Assembly (NCBI GenBank): GCA_902794535.1
Contig: CADBHQ010000016.1
Coordinates: forward strand, 1 to 64,000
Source: Fibrobacter succinogenes
GTDB taxonomy: Bacteria; Fibrobacterota; Fibrobacteria; Fibrobacterales; Fibrobacteraceae
Direction: 5' to 3'
DNA: 64,000 bases
Under the pieces are notes generated by a model. The model saw only the letters and a list, made by a program, of their open reading frames with translations, was not told where the DNA came from and ran no database searches. This document shows positions 18,071 to 27,111 of this stretch, one piece after another (position 1 is the stretch's first letter; every line of letters starts with the position of its first letter). A program made the translations under genes and the position numbers.

Positions 18071-19435
18071 CTAGTAATCTAAATTGGAATCAATCCACAA
18101 TATTCTTTGACTTATCCATTTTTTTAAACCAACGATTGCGTTGTTGTAATTTGAATAAGCGAATGGATGGAAATTATAGCTGGTACTGGACAGAATATTC
18201 CACCGCTTAAAGTTGTTATTCGCTGCGGAATTTAGGTAAGATTGTATGGAATCGATGGTGTTGAGGGTTGATGAAAAATAATCTTTTTGGTTGACCCAAA
18301 AATCGCGGCATAATTGTTGAATCATTGAATCTTTAAATAGGTAATAGTTCCAATAAGCATTTTTAAAATGCCAATTTTGCGGTTGATCAAGTTCTTTGTC
18401 GGCGTGACCTCCGAATGCTAGGTCAAAATCCCAAACAGGTCCCATTCGTATCACGTCGTTCTTTGTCCAGGTGAAGAACACGCTTGTGAAAAAGCCCAAT
18501 TCTGGGGCGTAGTTACTTGTATAAAAACCCGCATCGGGATTTTTAGAAAATTCTTGTATCCAATAGTGTTTTATGAATTCGTCAATGTCGAGCCATTGGG
18601 CGATGTTGTTTTCGTAGGAATTATCAATATTTTTCAGATACCTCTCAAAATCCTGAATGTGATCTTGAAGTGTAATTAGTGAACCTTCTGCTGCGTTCTT
18701 GGGATTGTGGACTTTGAACGCTTTGCCGTTCCCGCTATTTTTTATAATGTTTGAAAAGATAATTTGTTCGTCTTTTCGATATTTGCCGTCAACTTCGACA
18801 ACATAGGAATTTGTATTGTTGGGAATGTTAATCCGGTTTTTCCCAATTTTTACGGTTTCTGTAAGTAGATAGACGCCAAGATACTCCTTATTTAAATACA
18901 CTTCGACAAACTCGCATCGAGGTGCGTAATATGCGCCCAGTTCTGCGGACAAATGGTATGCTAAATAATTCTTCATCAGAGTCTTGTCTGCATAATTCGC
19001 AATTAAAGCCCAGTCTCTGTCTTTAGGCATTCCAAGCATTTCTTGCTTGTTGATAAATTCAATTTTAAAGCTTGTTTTGGGAGCATCCCACGAAGTATTC
19101 CCTCTCCCCCTAATCGTCAAATTCATCACTTCGCTTTCAGGAGCTTTTTCTCCCCAAACCTGTAGTTTGGCGGGGATTTCGGTTTCGCGGTCTTTGATTT
19201 GTTGATGATTTAGTGTTTCGATTACTATTCTCGGAATTCCTGCGTAAGGGTATTCTGAATCGTCTAAAGGCAGATAGTCTAATTCTGCGGAGAGAAAGGT
19301 GGCGTCGTCTTCTGCAATGTTCCAATTAGCAATGATTTCTTGATCCACCCCTTCGCTATTGCTGCATCCCAAAAACAGGCATCCAATAGCGAGGCTCAGG
19401 AACAGGGGGAGTTTTTTTGCAAAATGATAACGCAC
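18071..19435 (-). CDS. CotH-like lipoprotein
   Basis: A 454-residue exported lipoprotein with a lipobox (IGCLFLGC) and a CotH domain. The visible CotH core is TIRGRGNTSWDAPKTSFK, then RDWALIANYADKTLMKNYLAY, then FVEVYLNKEYLGVYLLTE and GPVWDFDLAFGG. CotH proteins are atypical kinase-fold proteins of spore coats and are widespread in cellulose degraders as surface proteins. The start is GTG. An inverted repeat (GTTTACAA...TTGTAAAC, 19436-19462) abuts it and may be an operator. It is a tandem paralogue of the next minus-strand gene. Confidence 0.82.
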   Translation of the reverse strand: MRYHFAKKLPLFLSLAIGCLFLGCSNSEGVDQEIIANWNIAEDDATFLSAELDYLPLDDSEYPYAGIPRIVIETLNHQQIKDRETEIPAKLQVWGEKAPESEVMNLTIRGRGNTSWDAPKTSFKIEFINKQEMLGMPKDRDWALIANYADKTLMKNYLAYHLSAELGAYYAPRCEFVEVYLNKEYLGVYLLTETVKIGKNRINIPNNTNSYVVEVDGKYRKDEQIIFSNIIKNSGNGKAFKVHNPKNAAEGSLITLQDHIQDFERYLKNIDNSYENNIAQWLDIDEFIKHYWIQEFSKNPDAGFYTSNYAPELGFFTSVFFTWTKNDVIRMGPVWDFDLAFGGHADKELDQPQNWHFKNAYWNYYLFKDSMIQQLCRDFWVNQKDYFSSTLNTIDSIQSYLNSAANNNFKRWNILSSTSYNFHPFAYSNYNNAIVGLKKWISQRILWIDSNLDY

Positions 19436-19498
19436 GTTTACAAATATAGATTTTTTGTAAACGGCTTTTAATGTCTTTTTTCTTACTGTTTTTGATTT

Positions 19499-20725
19499 TT
19501 AGTCAATGGTCCGGTCAATCCAAAGAAAGCGCTTTGTTGTCCAGATTTTTAGTTCTTTCACGGCTTCGTCGTAATCAGAGTAGGGCATGTCCCAGCGTTT
19601 GAAGTTGTTTTTGGCGGGCTTTTCTAATACGGCGCGGTAGTGTTCGATTGTGTCTAGGACAGACAGAAAGACTGGCCTGTGTTCTTTCCAAAATTCTTGG
19701 GCTTTTTGCAAAAAGTCGGCATCCTCAAACAGGTATTTGTTCCAATAGCGATCCCGAATCCCGTACCCCGATGGTTTGCGGTCTTTAGTTTCGTTGTGGC
19801 CTCCGAATGCCAGGTCAAAGTCCCATACGGGGCCCATGAAAATGCGTCCGTCAATGGACCATGTAAAATAGACGCTTGTGTAAAAGTTGGCGTCTAGGTT
19901 CTTGGCAAATTCCTGAACCCAGTAGTGCAAAATGTATTCGTGGACATCGATCCATCGGTCTAAAGACAGCGTCTTGTATTGTTGCATGAACTGGACGTAG
20001 GATTCAAAGTTATTGACAAACGAAATCAGTGTGTCTTGAGACAGCGTGTTCAGCTCTTTGGGGTAATGAATGTTGAGCGCTTTTCCCAAGTTGGTGAAGT
20101 ATACATGTTCGTCTTTTCGATATTTCGCATCGATTTCGACAAGAAAGGTTGTGCTTGGCGACGGAACCTTGATTCTGTTCTTTCCGATTTTGATGGTTTC
20201 GGTGAGTTGGTATACTCCCAGGTATTCCCTGTTCAGGTACAGCTCGACAAATTCACAGCGCGGCGAGTAGTAGGCGCCTAGCCCTGCAGAAAGTTGGTAG
20301 GCCAGGTAGTTTTTCATCAAGGTTTTGTCGGAATGGTTGGCAATCAGCGCCCAATCCCGCTCGGCAGGCATTCCTAGCATGGGTTGCTTGTCGATGAATT
20401 CAATTTTGTAGCCTTTCTTGGGCATGTCCCAGGTGGAATTACCCCTTCCCCTGATTGTCATGTCCAGCACTTCGCTTTCGGGGGCGTTTTCGCCCCATAT
20501 TTGCAGCTTGGCGGGAATTTCGTTTTTGCGGTCTTTGACGGGGCTTCTGTTTTCGGTTTCAATTACGATTCTCGGGATGCCTGCGTAGGGGTATTCCGTA
20601 TCGTTTAGGGGGAGATATTTTTTTGTTGAAGGTTGTGCCGAAACCGCGGAAATTTCCCCTTCGCTGTTGCTGCATGCGCAAAAAAATAATGCGGCAATAG
20701 CAAGAGCGTAAATCGGGAAATTCAT
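19499..20725 (-). CDS. CotH-like lipoprotein, paralogue of preceding gene
   Basis: A 408-residue lipoprotein (lipobox ALFFCAC) with the same CotH core as its neighbour: TIRGRGNSTWDMPKKGYK, RDWALIANHSDKTLMKNYLAY, FVELYLNREYLGVYQLTE and GPVWDFDLAFGGH. The two proteins also share the mature N-terminal segment YPYAGIPRIVIETEN, so they arose by tandem duplication. The gene is upstream of the other CotH gene on the same strand, 63 bases apart. An AAAGGC site precedes its ATG. The substrate is not known. Confidence 0.82.
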   Translation of the reverse strand: MNFPIYALAIAALFFCACSNSEGEISAVSAQPSTKKYLPLNDTEYPYAGIPRIVIETENRSPVKDRKNEIPAKLQIWGENAPESEVLDMTIRGRGNSTWDMPKKGYKIEFIDKQPMLGMPAERDWALIANHSDKTLMKNYLAYQLSAGLGAYYSPRCEFVELYLNREYLGVYQLTETIKIGKNRIKVPSPSTTFLVEIDAKYRKDEHVYFTNLGKALNIHYPKELNTLSQDTLISFVNNFESYVQFMQQYKTLSLDRWIDVHEYILHYWVQEFAKNLDANFYTSVYFTWSIDGRIFMGPVWDFDLAFGGHNETKDRKPSGYGIRDRYWNKYLFEDADFLQKAQEFWKEHRPVFLSVLDTIEHYRAVLEKPAKNNFKRWDMPYSDYDEAVKELKIWTTKRFLWIDRTID

Positions 20726-20894
20726 GCCTTTAAAATAAATAAAACTATTCCGAATTTTACAAAAAAAAATGACGATTTCGGGCTGAAAATGCGCTTTTTA
20801 CACAGAAACGAATATTACGATTTACATAAATTTCTTATTTTTCGCCTTTTTTCGATTTTATGGCTTATATTTGGGTAAAACGGACGAGGTCTGA

Positions 20895-21500
20895 ATGAAA
20901 TTTAATGTTTGGGTATGTGGGTCGGTTGGCTTTTTATGGGTCCTGGCGATGGTTTTGTTGCTTTCTGCGACAAATTCTTTTGCTGAAGATATTGTGGCGA
21001 CGACTTCGAACGGCTCGACAGTGATTTTGCACGACAACGGCCGTTGGGAATACTACCAGAACAACGCAAAAATTCGCGATGTGCGCCCGAGTGCCATTCC
21101 TGAAGATGCCAAGTTCCAGATTACCGTTCAGTATGAAAGCGTGAACAAAATCAAGAAAGATGTTCGCATGATGATGGAAGGCGATTTCGCCACCGAAGAA
21201 GAAATTAAAGACAGCCTGCGTAAGGTACCGAAGGGTGGCATGGTGTATTTCCAGGTTGCCACCAAACAGATCAAGCCGGGATTTCCGCGCGAGCTGACGT
21301 ATTACATTTATGACAAGGGTAAAAAGCCGATTTTCTCGCAGACGGCACGCGATAGCGAAGCCACCCCGAGTGAATCCAGTAGCATCATGAATTTGATGGT
21401 GGTGCCTCTGTATGCAAAGCCCAAATCCAAGGTGCTCAAGGCCAAAGTCGTGAGCGAATCAGCCAAGCAGACTCTGGAGTTCGACATTCCGATTAAATAG
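20895..21500 (+). CDS. Secreted protein of unknown function
   Basis: A 201-residue protein with a long N-terminal signal peptide ending about FAED. The mature start has IVATTSNGSTVILHDNGRWEYY, a short motif also seen in small exported proteins annotated only as domains of unknown function. The rest is a soluble beta-rich sequence without known catalytic motif. GACGAGGTC precedes the ATG. It lies five bases before the exonuclease gene, so the two may share a transcript, but no functional link is evident. Confidence 0.7.
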   Translation: MKFNVWVCGSVGFLWVLAMVLLLSATNSFAEDIVATTSNGSTVILHDNGRWEYYQNNAKIRDVRPSAIPEDAKFQITVQYESVNKIKKDVRMMMEGDFATEEEIKDSLRKVPKGGMVYFQVATKQIKPGFPRELTYYIYDKGKKPIFSQTARDSEATPSESSSIMNLMVVPLYAKPKSKVLKAKVVSESAKQTLEFDIPIK

Positions 21501-21505
21501 CCCCC

Positions 21506-22072
21506 ATGAAGTTTGCTGTAGTAGATTTAGAAACGACGGGTGGTACGGCCGAAGTGGGCCGCATTACCGAAATAGGCATTGTTCTTTTAGATGATTGTGA
21601 AGTAGTCAAGACTTATTCGGCACTAGTTGACCCGGGTATGCCGATTCAGCCTTTTGTGCAGCATTTGACGGGTATTACCGACGAAATGGTGCATGGCAAG
21701 CCTCAGTTTGCATCGATTGCCGAAGAGGTGGCTGAACTCTTGAAAGACCGTATTTTTGTGGCGCATAACGTGCTGTACGATATCAAGTTCATGCGTACGG
21801 AACTCAAGCGCTGTTGCATCAAGATTGACCCGCCGAGGCTTTGCACGGTCAAGATTTCTCGTCGCTTTTTCCCGGGGCTTCCGAGTTACAGCCTGCATAA
21901 GTTGACGCAGGCGCTAGAACTGCCGGAGTTCAATCATCACCGCGCTTTAGACGATGCGCTGGCTGCGGCTGAAATTTTGAAACTGGCCTACAATAAGGTC
22001 GGACCCGAAAAGATTCTGAAAGAAGTCAAGAACCTCTCGACTCCCAAGAAAGCGAAAGTCGAGGCAATTTAG
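21506..22072 (+). CDS. DnaQ-family 3'-5' exonuclease
   Basis: A 188-residue DEDDh exonuclease like the proofreading epsilon subunit of DNA polymerase III or the PolC exonuclease domain. Exo I is AVVDLETTGG (D and E), Exo II is VAHNVLYDIKFM with aspartate, and Exo III is HHRALDDALAAAEI with histidine and aspartate. Without a polymerase domain or companion it may be the epsilon subunit or a repair exonuclease. Its end is one base from where the neighbouring GH3 gene would end if the latter's reading frame were intact. Confidence 0.85.
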   Translation: MKFAVVDLETTGGTAEVGRITEIGIVLLDDCEVVKTYSALVDPGMPIQPFVQHLTGITDEMVHGKPQFASIAEEVAELLKDRIFVAHNVLYDIKFMRTELKRCCIKIDPPRLCTVKISRRFFPGLPSYSLHKLTQALELPEFNHHRALDDALAAAEILKLAYNKVGPEKILKEVKNLSTPKKAKVEAI

Positions 22073-22105
22073 GTTATTTGATAATTCCCGCCTTGTACTT
22101 CATCT

Positions 22106-23374
22106 TCAGTATTCTTGCTGCAGATTCTTCGATGCGTTCGCGGTAAGTCTTGCTCTGTTTTGAAAGCGAAGCGCTGCTAAATAGTTAACCATTTCAACAG
22201 CTTTCTGCGGGTAGGTAATCATGAACATGTCGTTGCCGGCCATTAGGGCGGTGCGCACGAGTTTTCTAAAGTCCTTGGCGGGGTAGTTCTTGCTCCGCAC
22301 GCGCTCGTTACCGCTTACCCAAGCGCGTAGGCTTACGCCCCACAGGTCATCGGTCAGAATCACGGTTTCGGGCGACATTTCGCGTGCCATTTTCACAATC
22401 TTCGGTTCGAATACGGCCGGGCGGCTAGAGATGCGCACGAAGCTCACGCTGCTCATCATGGTTACGGGAATATCGCTGGCAAGCGTTTTGAAAAATTCCA
22501 CGTTCCTTGCAATTTTTGCCCTAGGGGTCGAACTCACGGCAATTTGGTGGTCGCTGTTGGTCCAGGAATCATAACCTGGGAAATGCTTTGAGACGCATGC
22601 CACGTTGCTTTCACGCATGCCCTGCACGAAGGCGCGAACCTTAGATGCATTCGTGGTGTCTTCTCCCCAAGAGCGTCTGGATTCTTCCATAAACGAATGC
22701 TTGCCACGGCTGTCTTTTGCGGGGTCGAGCACGGGGGCCAAATTCAGATTGATTCCGATTTCGTTCATGGCTGCCCCAATGCGTGCGGCGAGCGCTTGGA
22801 TTGAATCTTCGCTCATGTTGCGCATTTGCTTGGCGCTTGGCGTGCGTTCCCACTTGGGGGCGATTGCGGCAATGCGGTTCACCAGACCGCCTTCTTGGTC
22901 GGTCGCGACAAGTGGCGGAATGCGCATGGAATCATTCACGGTCTTGATGTTGTCGTTGAATTTTTCCAAGTGTTTCAGGTGATTTTTCATCACTAGGTAG
23001 CCGCCGAATTCGTGTTGGAGCATGAACGATGCGGGCGTCATGTAGACCATGACCATTTGCGCAGCTTTCTGCTTGATCGTCAGCGATTCCCACAAGGGCA
23101 TGATTTCGCGGGGAAGCCCGTATGGCGTTTGTACGGAGTCGGTTTGCGGTAAAACTTCGGCGGTATACGGCGCGCTTGCTGCAGAACTACTCGGTGCGCT
23201 GGCAGCTGAACTGCTTGCGGGTTCCGCGCTTGCGTTAGACGAATCTGCCTGTTCGCTTGCGATAGATTCCGTGAGTGAATTCAACGGCACAAACTGCACG
23301 TCAGACAGAGAATCCTCTGCCTGAATAAAGGCAAATGCCGCAAGTAAAAATGTGACTGCTCTTTTTAGGTGCAT
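22106..23374 (-). CDS. GH3 beta-N-acetylhexosaminidase-like protein, frameshifted 3' end
   Basis: Exported glycoside hydrolase family 3 enzyme of the NagZ type, expected to cleave N-acetylglucosaminides, for example in cell-wall turnover. A signal peptide is followed by a Ser/Ala-rich linker (residues 40-70). The core has ATDQEGG, NLNLAPVLDP, KHFPGYDSWTNSDHQ with the Asp/His pair, and VILTDDLWG with the nucleophile aspartate. The final 20 residues (RFQNRARLTANASKN) are abnormal. The +1 frame instead reads YRERIEESAARILKMKYKAG and stops at 22074, a normal family end. A one-base indel near 22152-22182 is therefore likely. Confidence 0.8.
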   Translation of the reverse strand: MHLKRAVTFLLAAFAFIQAEDSLSDVQFVPLNSLTESIASEQADSSNASAEPASSSAASAPSSSAASAPYTAEVLPQTDSVQTPYGLPREIMPLWESLTIKQKAAQMVMVYMTPASFMLQHEFGGYLVMKNHLKHLEKFNDNIKTVNDSMRIPPLVATDQEGGLVNRIAAIAPKWERTPSAKQMRNMSEDSIQALAARIGAAMNEIGINLNLAPVLDPAKDSRGKHSFMEESRRSWGEDTTNASKVRAFVQGMRESNVACVSKHFPGYDSWTNSDHQIAVSSTPRAKIARNVEFFKTLASDIPVTMMSSVSFVRISSRPAVFEPKIVKMAREMSPETVILTDDLWGVSLRAWVSGNERVRSKNYPAKDFRKLVRTALMAGNDMFMITYPQKAVEMVNYLAALRFQNRARLTANASKNLQQEY

Positions 23375-23382
23375 TCCGCGGG

Positions 23383-25824
23383 CTACTCGGCTTTTTTCTT
23401 GCCAAAGCGTCTCGGTTTGAATTCACGGGGTGGGAAGTCGAACTTGAGCTTGCCGCCTTTATCCAAATAAAGGTATGCGTCAAAGGTGCGGTGGGTCTTG
23501 TTGCTGCGGAAACCCTTCAAAAGTGTGGTCTTTTCGCCGGCGAGCATCTTCTTGATTTCTTCGAGCGGAATTTCCTTGCCCAAGAGAATCTTCGGGAGCG
23601 TAATGCCGCTGGGTTCCTTCTTCAAGTAAGAATCGCTCACGTAGCCGGTCATAGTCTCGTACACAGCGGCGCCGTCTACAGGCGACTTGCCGACTTCGGC
23701 TCCGACTTCCACTTCTTCGGGCTTTTCATCGAATACAAATTCAATCTTGTTTTCGTCGTTGATAATCACGACGGCTGAGAATTCGGCACCGCGCTTGCTG
23801 CGGAATCCGGTGAGCGGACCAATTTTGCGGTTGGTCAAGAGCTCGGTAATTTCTTCCGGAGTGAGTCTCTTGCCGCCAATCATCTTGCGAATCACGATGC
23901 CGTCTTCGGTGGTGTAACGGCTTACGGTTTCAAAGACCTTCTTGCCATTCACGGGGCTAAACGGGGCTTCGCCAGTGGTGCTTTCTTCCTTGAATCCCTT
24001 GATGTTTTTCACCATGGTGCGCGTCATGTCGACGATGCCTTCCATGAACTTTTCGCGGGTTTCCTTGCCCTTCTCGATGCGCTTCGATGTCCATGGCCTT
24101 CAGCACCTTGATTAGGTCGAATGCCTTGGCGGTCGGGATCATGTCTTTGCCGTCGCGAACCACGTACTTGTCGCTGACGAGCTTTTCAATAATGGCGGCG
24201 CGTGTTGCCGGCGTTCCAAGTCCGCGTTCCTTCATGGCGTCGCGGAGTTCTTCGTCTTCCACTAGCTTACCGGCGCTTTCCATCATAGAAAGAAGCGTGC
24301 TTTCGGTGTAGTGTGCAGGCGGTTTGGTAAAGTCTTCCTTTTCTTCGAGGGCGACCGTCTTTGCGGACTTGCCCTTCAGGGCCGGAATGCTGGATTCGTC
24401 GTCGCTGTCCTTACCGTACACAGCCTTGAAGCCCGGGTCCACCAGCACCTTGCCTTCGGTGAGGAAGGTTTCACCTTCCACGGTCGTTACGCGGGTGGTG
24501 TTTTCGTACTTGGCAGGCGGGAAGAACACAGCGATGAATCGTTGGCAAATCATCGTGAAAATCTTTTGTTCGGCTTCGGTCAAGCCCGAGGGCATCACGC
24601 CGGTGGGGATGATAGCAAAGTGGTCCGAAATCTTGGAGTTGTCGAATACCTTGGGGGTCTTCACGACCCAGTTGTTCTTGAGGGCGGTCTCGGCGAATTT
24701 GGCGAGCGGGCCTTCAATCTTACCGAGGGTTGCCTTCACCGGAGCCACGTAGTCTTCGGGCAGGCAACGGCTGTCGGTACGCGGGTAGGTGGTCGCCTTG
24801 TGGCGTTCGTACAAAGCCTGCGCAATCGAAGCTGGAGCGTGGTCAAGTCATACAGCGGCCCGCACTTCTGGAGCGAGGGGGCAGACGTTTCTTCCACAGT
24901 GCCGGCCTTGCCCTTGCACTTCTTCAATATTTCCTTGACTTTCTTTTCGTCAAAAATCTGCTTGACCTTGTCTTTACCGTCTTCCTTACTGGTAGTGAAC
25001 CACTTGCCGGGGTAGTGGCTGCCGTCGTTGTCGAATTCGGCTTCCACGGTCCAGAACTTTTGCGGTACGAACTGCAGGCGTTCTTCTTCGCGGTTCACGA
25101 TAATGGCAAGCGTCGGCGTCTGCACGCGGCCGCACGGGGTCACCTGGAATCCGCCCATGGAACTGTTGTAGGCGGTAAGGCCGCGGCTTCCGTTCATGCC
25201 AATCAGCCAGTCGGCTTCGCTACGGCAAAGGGCGGCGGCCTTCAGGTTTTCCATTTCGGAGCCGTCGCGCATGTTTTCAAATGCTTCCTTGATGGCGGCC
25301 GGGGTCATACTTTGCATCCACAGGCGCTTGATGGTCTTGCCCGTGAACTTGCCCTTGAGCACATACTGTAATATATAGAAGAAAATCAGTTCACCTTCGC
25401 GGCCCGCATCGCATGCGTTCACGATGGTCGTCACGTCTTTGCGCTTGATGAGCTTGCTAAGGGCGGAAAGCTGGCCCTTGGTGGCCGGTGTGGCAACCAG
25501 CGGAAATTCCTTGGGGAGCATGGGGAGCGTGCTCATTTCCCACTTCTTATACTTCTCGTCAATTTCCTTGGGGTCGGCGATTTCAACCAGGTGGCCGATG
25601 GCATGGCTTACGATGGTGGTGTCGCTTTCGTAATGGGTCTTTTCGTTCTTGAAGTTCTTTTGTCCGAGCACGCGGACCAGGTCCAGGGCTACGCTCGGTT
25701 TTTCGGCGATAATCAGGGTCTTGCCGTCGACCGGAGCTTTAACCGCCTTCGTCGTTTTCTTTGCGGCGGTCTTGGTTGCTGTTGTTTTAGTCGTGGTTGC
25801 TTTTTTAGTTGTTGTTGCCATCAT
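23383..25824 (-). pseudogene. topB: DNA topoisomerase III, broken by two internal deletions
   Basis: Type IA topoisomerase with all main parts, but in three reading frames. Segment one (25824 to about 24840) has the Lys/Thr/Ala-rich start, the Toprim motifs LIIAEKPSVALDL and DAGREGELIF, and ends PLYDLTTLQ. Segment two (about 24835 to 24080) resumes [19 protein letters not shown] with the catalytic tyrosine and ends KAMDIEA. Segment three resumes [15 protein letters not shown] and holds two C-terminal repeat domains to 23383. At both junctions about 15-18 residues that the family always has are missing. Deletions, not simple slips, explain this. Real inactivation and assembly error are both possible. 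The start overlaps the GT2 stop as TAATG. Confidence 0.8.
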
Positions 25825-27035
25825 TATTTCCATTTAAATCGTCCGAACAGGCCAAAAAGCACGGCCAGCACGGTAAAGGGGGCGTGGATAATTTCAACCG
25901 GAATGCACCACTTTAAAAGGTGCTCCTGCTTAAAGATCCTAAGCCCGCGAAGTATTAAAACCAGGTCGCCAATGCATTTGGCGATAAAGGCGACGATGGT
26001 CGCCATCAAAATTCCGAAACTGAACGGCGAAAGTGCCGCTGCGATACACTGCATGACGAGGAACAGGAACACCATGCTGAGTACAAAAACGATTTTCGGT
26101 GTATAATATATAGTCTTCGATGCCCAGCGCTTGCGCTGTTCCCAGAGTTCCTTCAAGGTTTCTTTGCCGCTTGTGGTCACAAAGGTCGACTCGGCAATGC
26201 AGTAGCGCATGGCCCAAGGGCGGTCCGCGGCCAGTTTCTGCATCAGCAGGTCGTCGTCGCCGCTTTGAATCTTGATCACGTTGTCAAAGCCGTTTACGCT
26301 CTTGAAAAAGCTCTTGCGGTAGGCGAGGTTGTTGCCGGTGCTGGTAAGCGGCAGGCGCATGGCGAGGCCTGCGGTGCCGGCGACGCGGTAAATGAGCGTT
26401 TCGACGGCTTGCATGCAAATGAGCACGCTGGACTTGCCAGGGAGGGTCGGAATGTATGAATGTCCGGCCACCAGTTCGATTCCCGGTTCGAATTCGGCGA
26501 CAATTCCCGTGACCCAGGTGGGCTTTACCAGGCAGTCGGCGTCGGTCAGGCACAAGATTTCGCCCTCGCAGGCTTCAATCAACAGCGAAAGAGCATGCTT
26601 TTTCGGGCTCGCGCCTTCGGGGATTTCCTTGATGGAAAGAACATGCAGTCTGGGGTTCTTGGCGGCGTACTCGGCGAGAATTGCCGGAGTTCCGTCTTCA
26701 CTTCGGTCATCGGCCACCCATACATCCCATTCACCTCGGTAGTCTTGGGCAAGGACCGAATCCAGAGTCTCGCGTATGCCGGCCTCTTCGTTGCGGGCCG
26801 AAATCAGAATGCTCACCTTGGGTGCGGGCTCCACATCGGAGTTTCCCACGCGCACTTTACCGAGCGCACGGAAGAACCGCGCCTCCAAGACTATATAGAA
26901 TAGTCCGAATACGGCCAAAAGGCCGATGACCAGGTATGTGAGCACCGTAAAAAACATTTTTCGCGCAAAATTTAGTTCATCGAAAAGGCGTTGAAAATTT
27001 TCGCCTGCCAAAATGGCCTTGATTTTTTGCGCCAC
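25824..27035 (-). CDS. Membrane glycosyltransferase family 2
   Basis: A 403-residue processive-type GT2 resembling poly-N-acetylglucosamine or ceramide/hyaluronan synthase relatives. An N-terminal membrane segment (residues 30-52) is followed by the GT-A domain: VSILISARNEEAGIRETLDSV, WVADDRSEDGT, CLTDADCLVKP (DxD) and SGDDDLLMQKL with the Q/RxxRW-like EQRKRWASK. Two to three membrane helices close the protein. It is upstream of, and translationally coupled to, the topoisomerase gene. Product and donor are uncertain. Confidence 0.83.
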   Translation of the reverse strand: MAQKIKAILAGENFQRLFDELNFARKMFFTVLTYLVIGLLAVFGLFYIVLEARFFRALGKVRVGNSDVEPAPKVSILISARNEEAGIRETLDSVLAQDYRGEWDVWVADDRSEDGTPAILAEYAAKNPRLHVLSIKEIPEGASPKKHALSLLIEACEGEILCLTDADCLVKPTWVTGIVAEFEPGIELVAGHSYIPTLPGKSSVLICMQAVETLIYRVAGTAGLAMRLPLTSTGNNLAYRKSFFKSVNGFDNVIKIQSGDDDLLMQKLAADRPWAMRYCIAESTFVTTSGKETLKELWEQRKRWASKTIYYTPKIVFVLSMVFLFLVMQCIAAALSPFSFGILMATIVAFIAKCIGDLVLILRGLRIFKQEHLLKWCIPVEIIHAPFTVLAVLFGLFGRFKWK

Positions 27036-27111
27036 CTGCGTTTTTCTCGCAAAAACGCCATAATTATATTTATATTACATAGTGTCTCCACTATATATAA
27101 GGAGGTTCGGA

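Noticed and set aside
23383..25824. Programmed frameshifting in topB
   Set aside because: Conserved residues are missing at both breaks, so a ribosomal shift cannot restore the protein.
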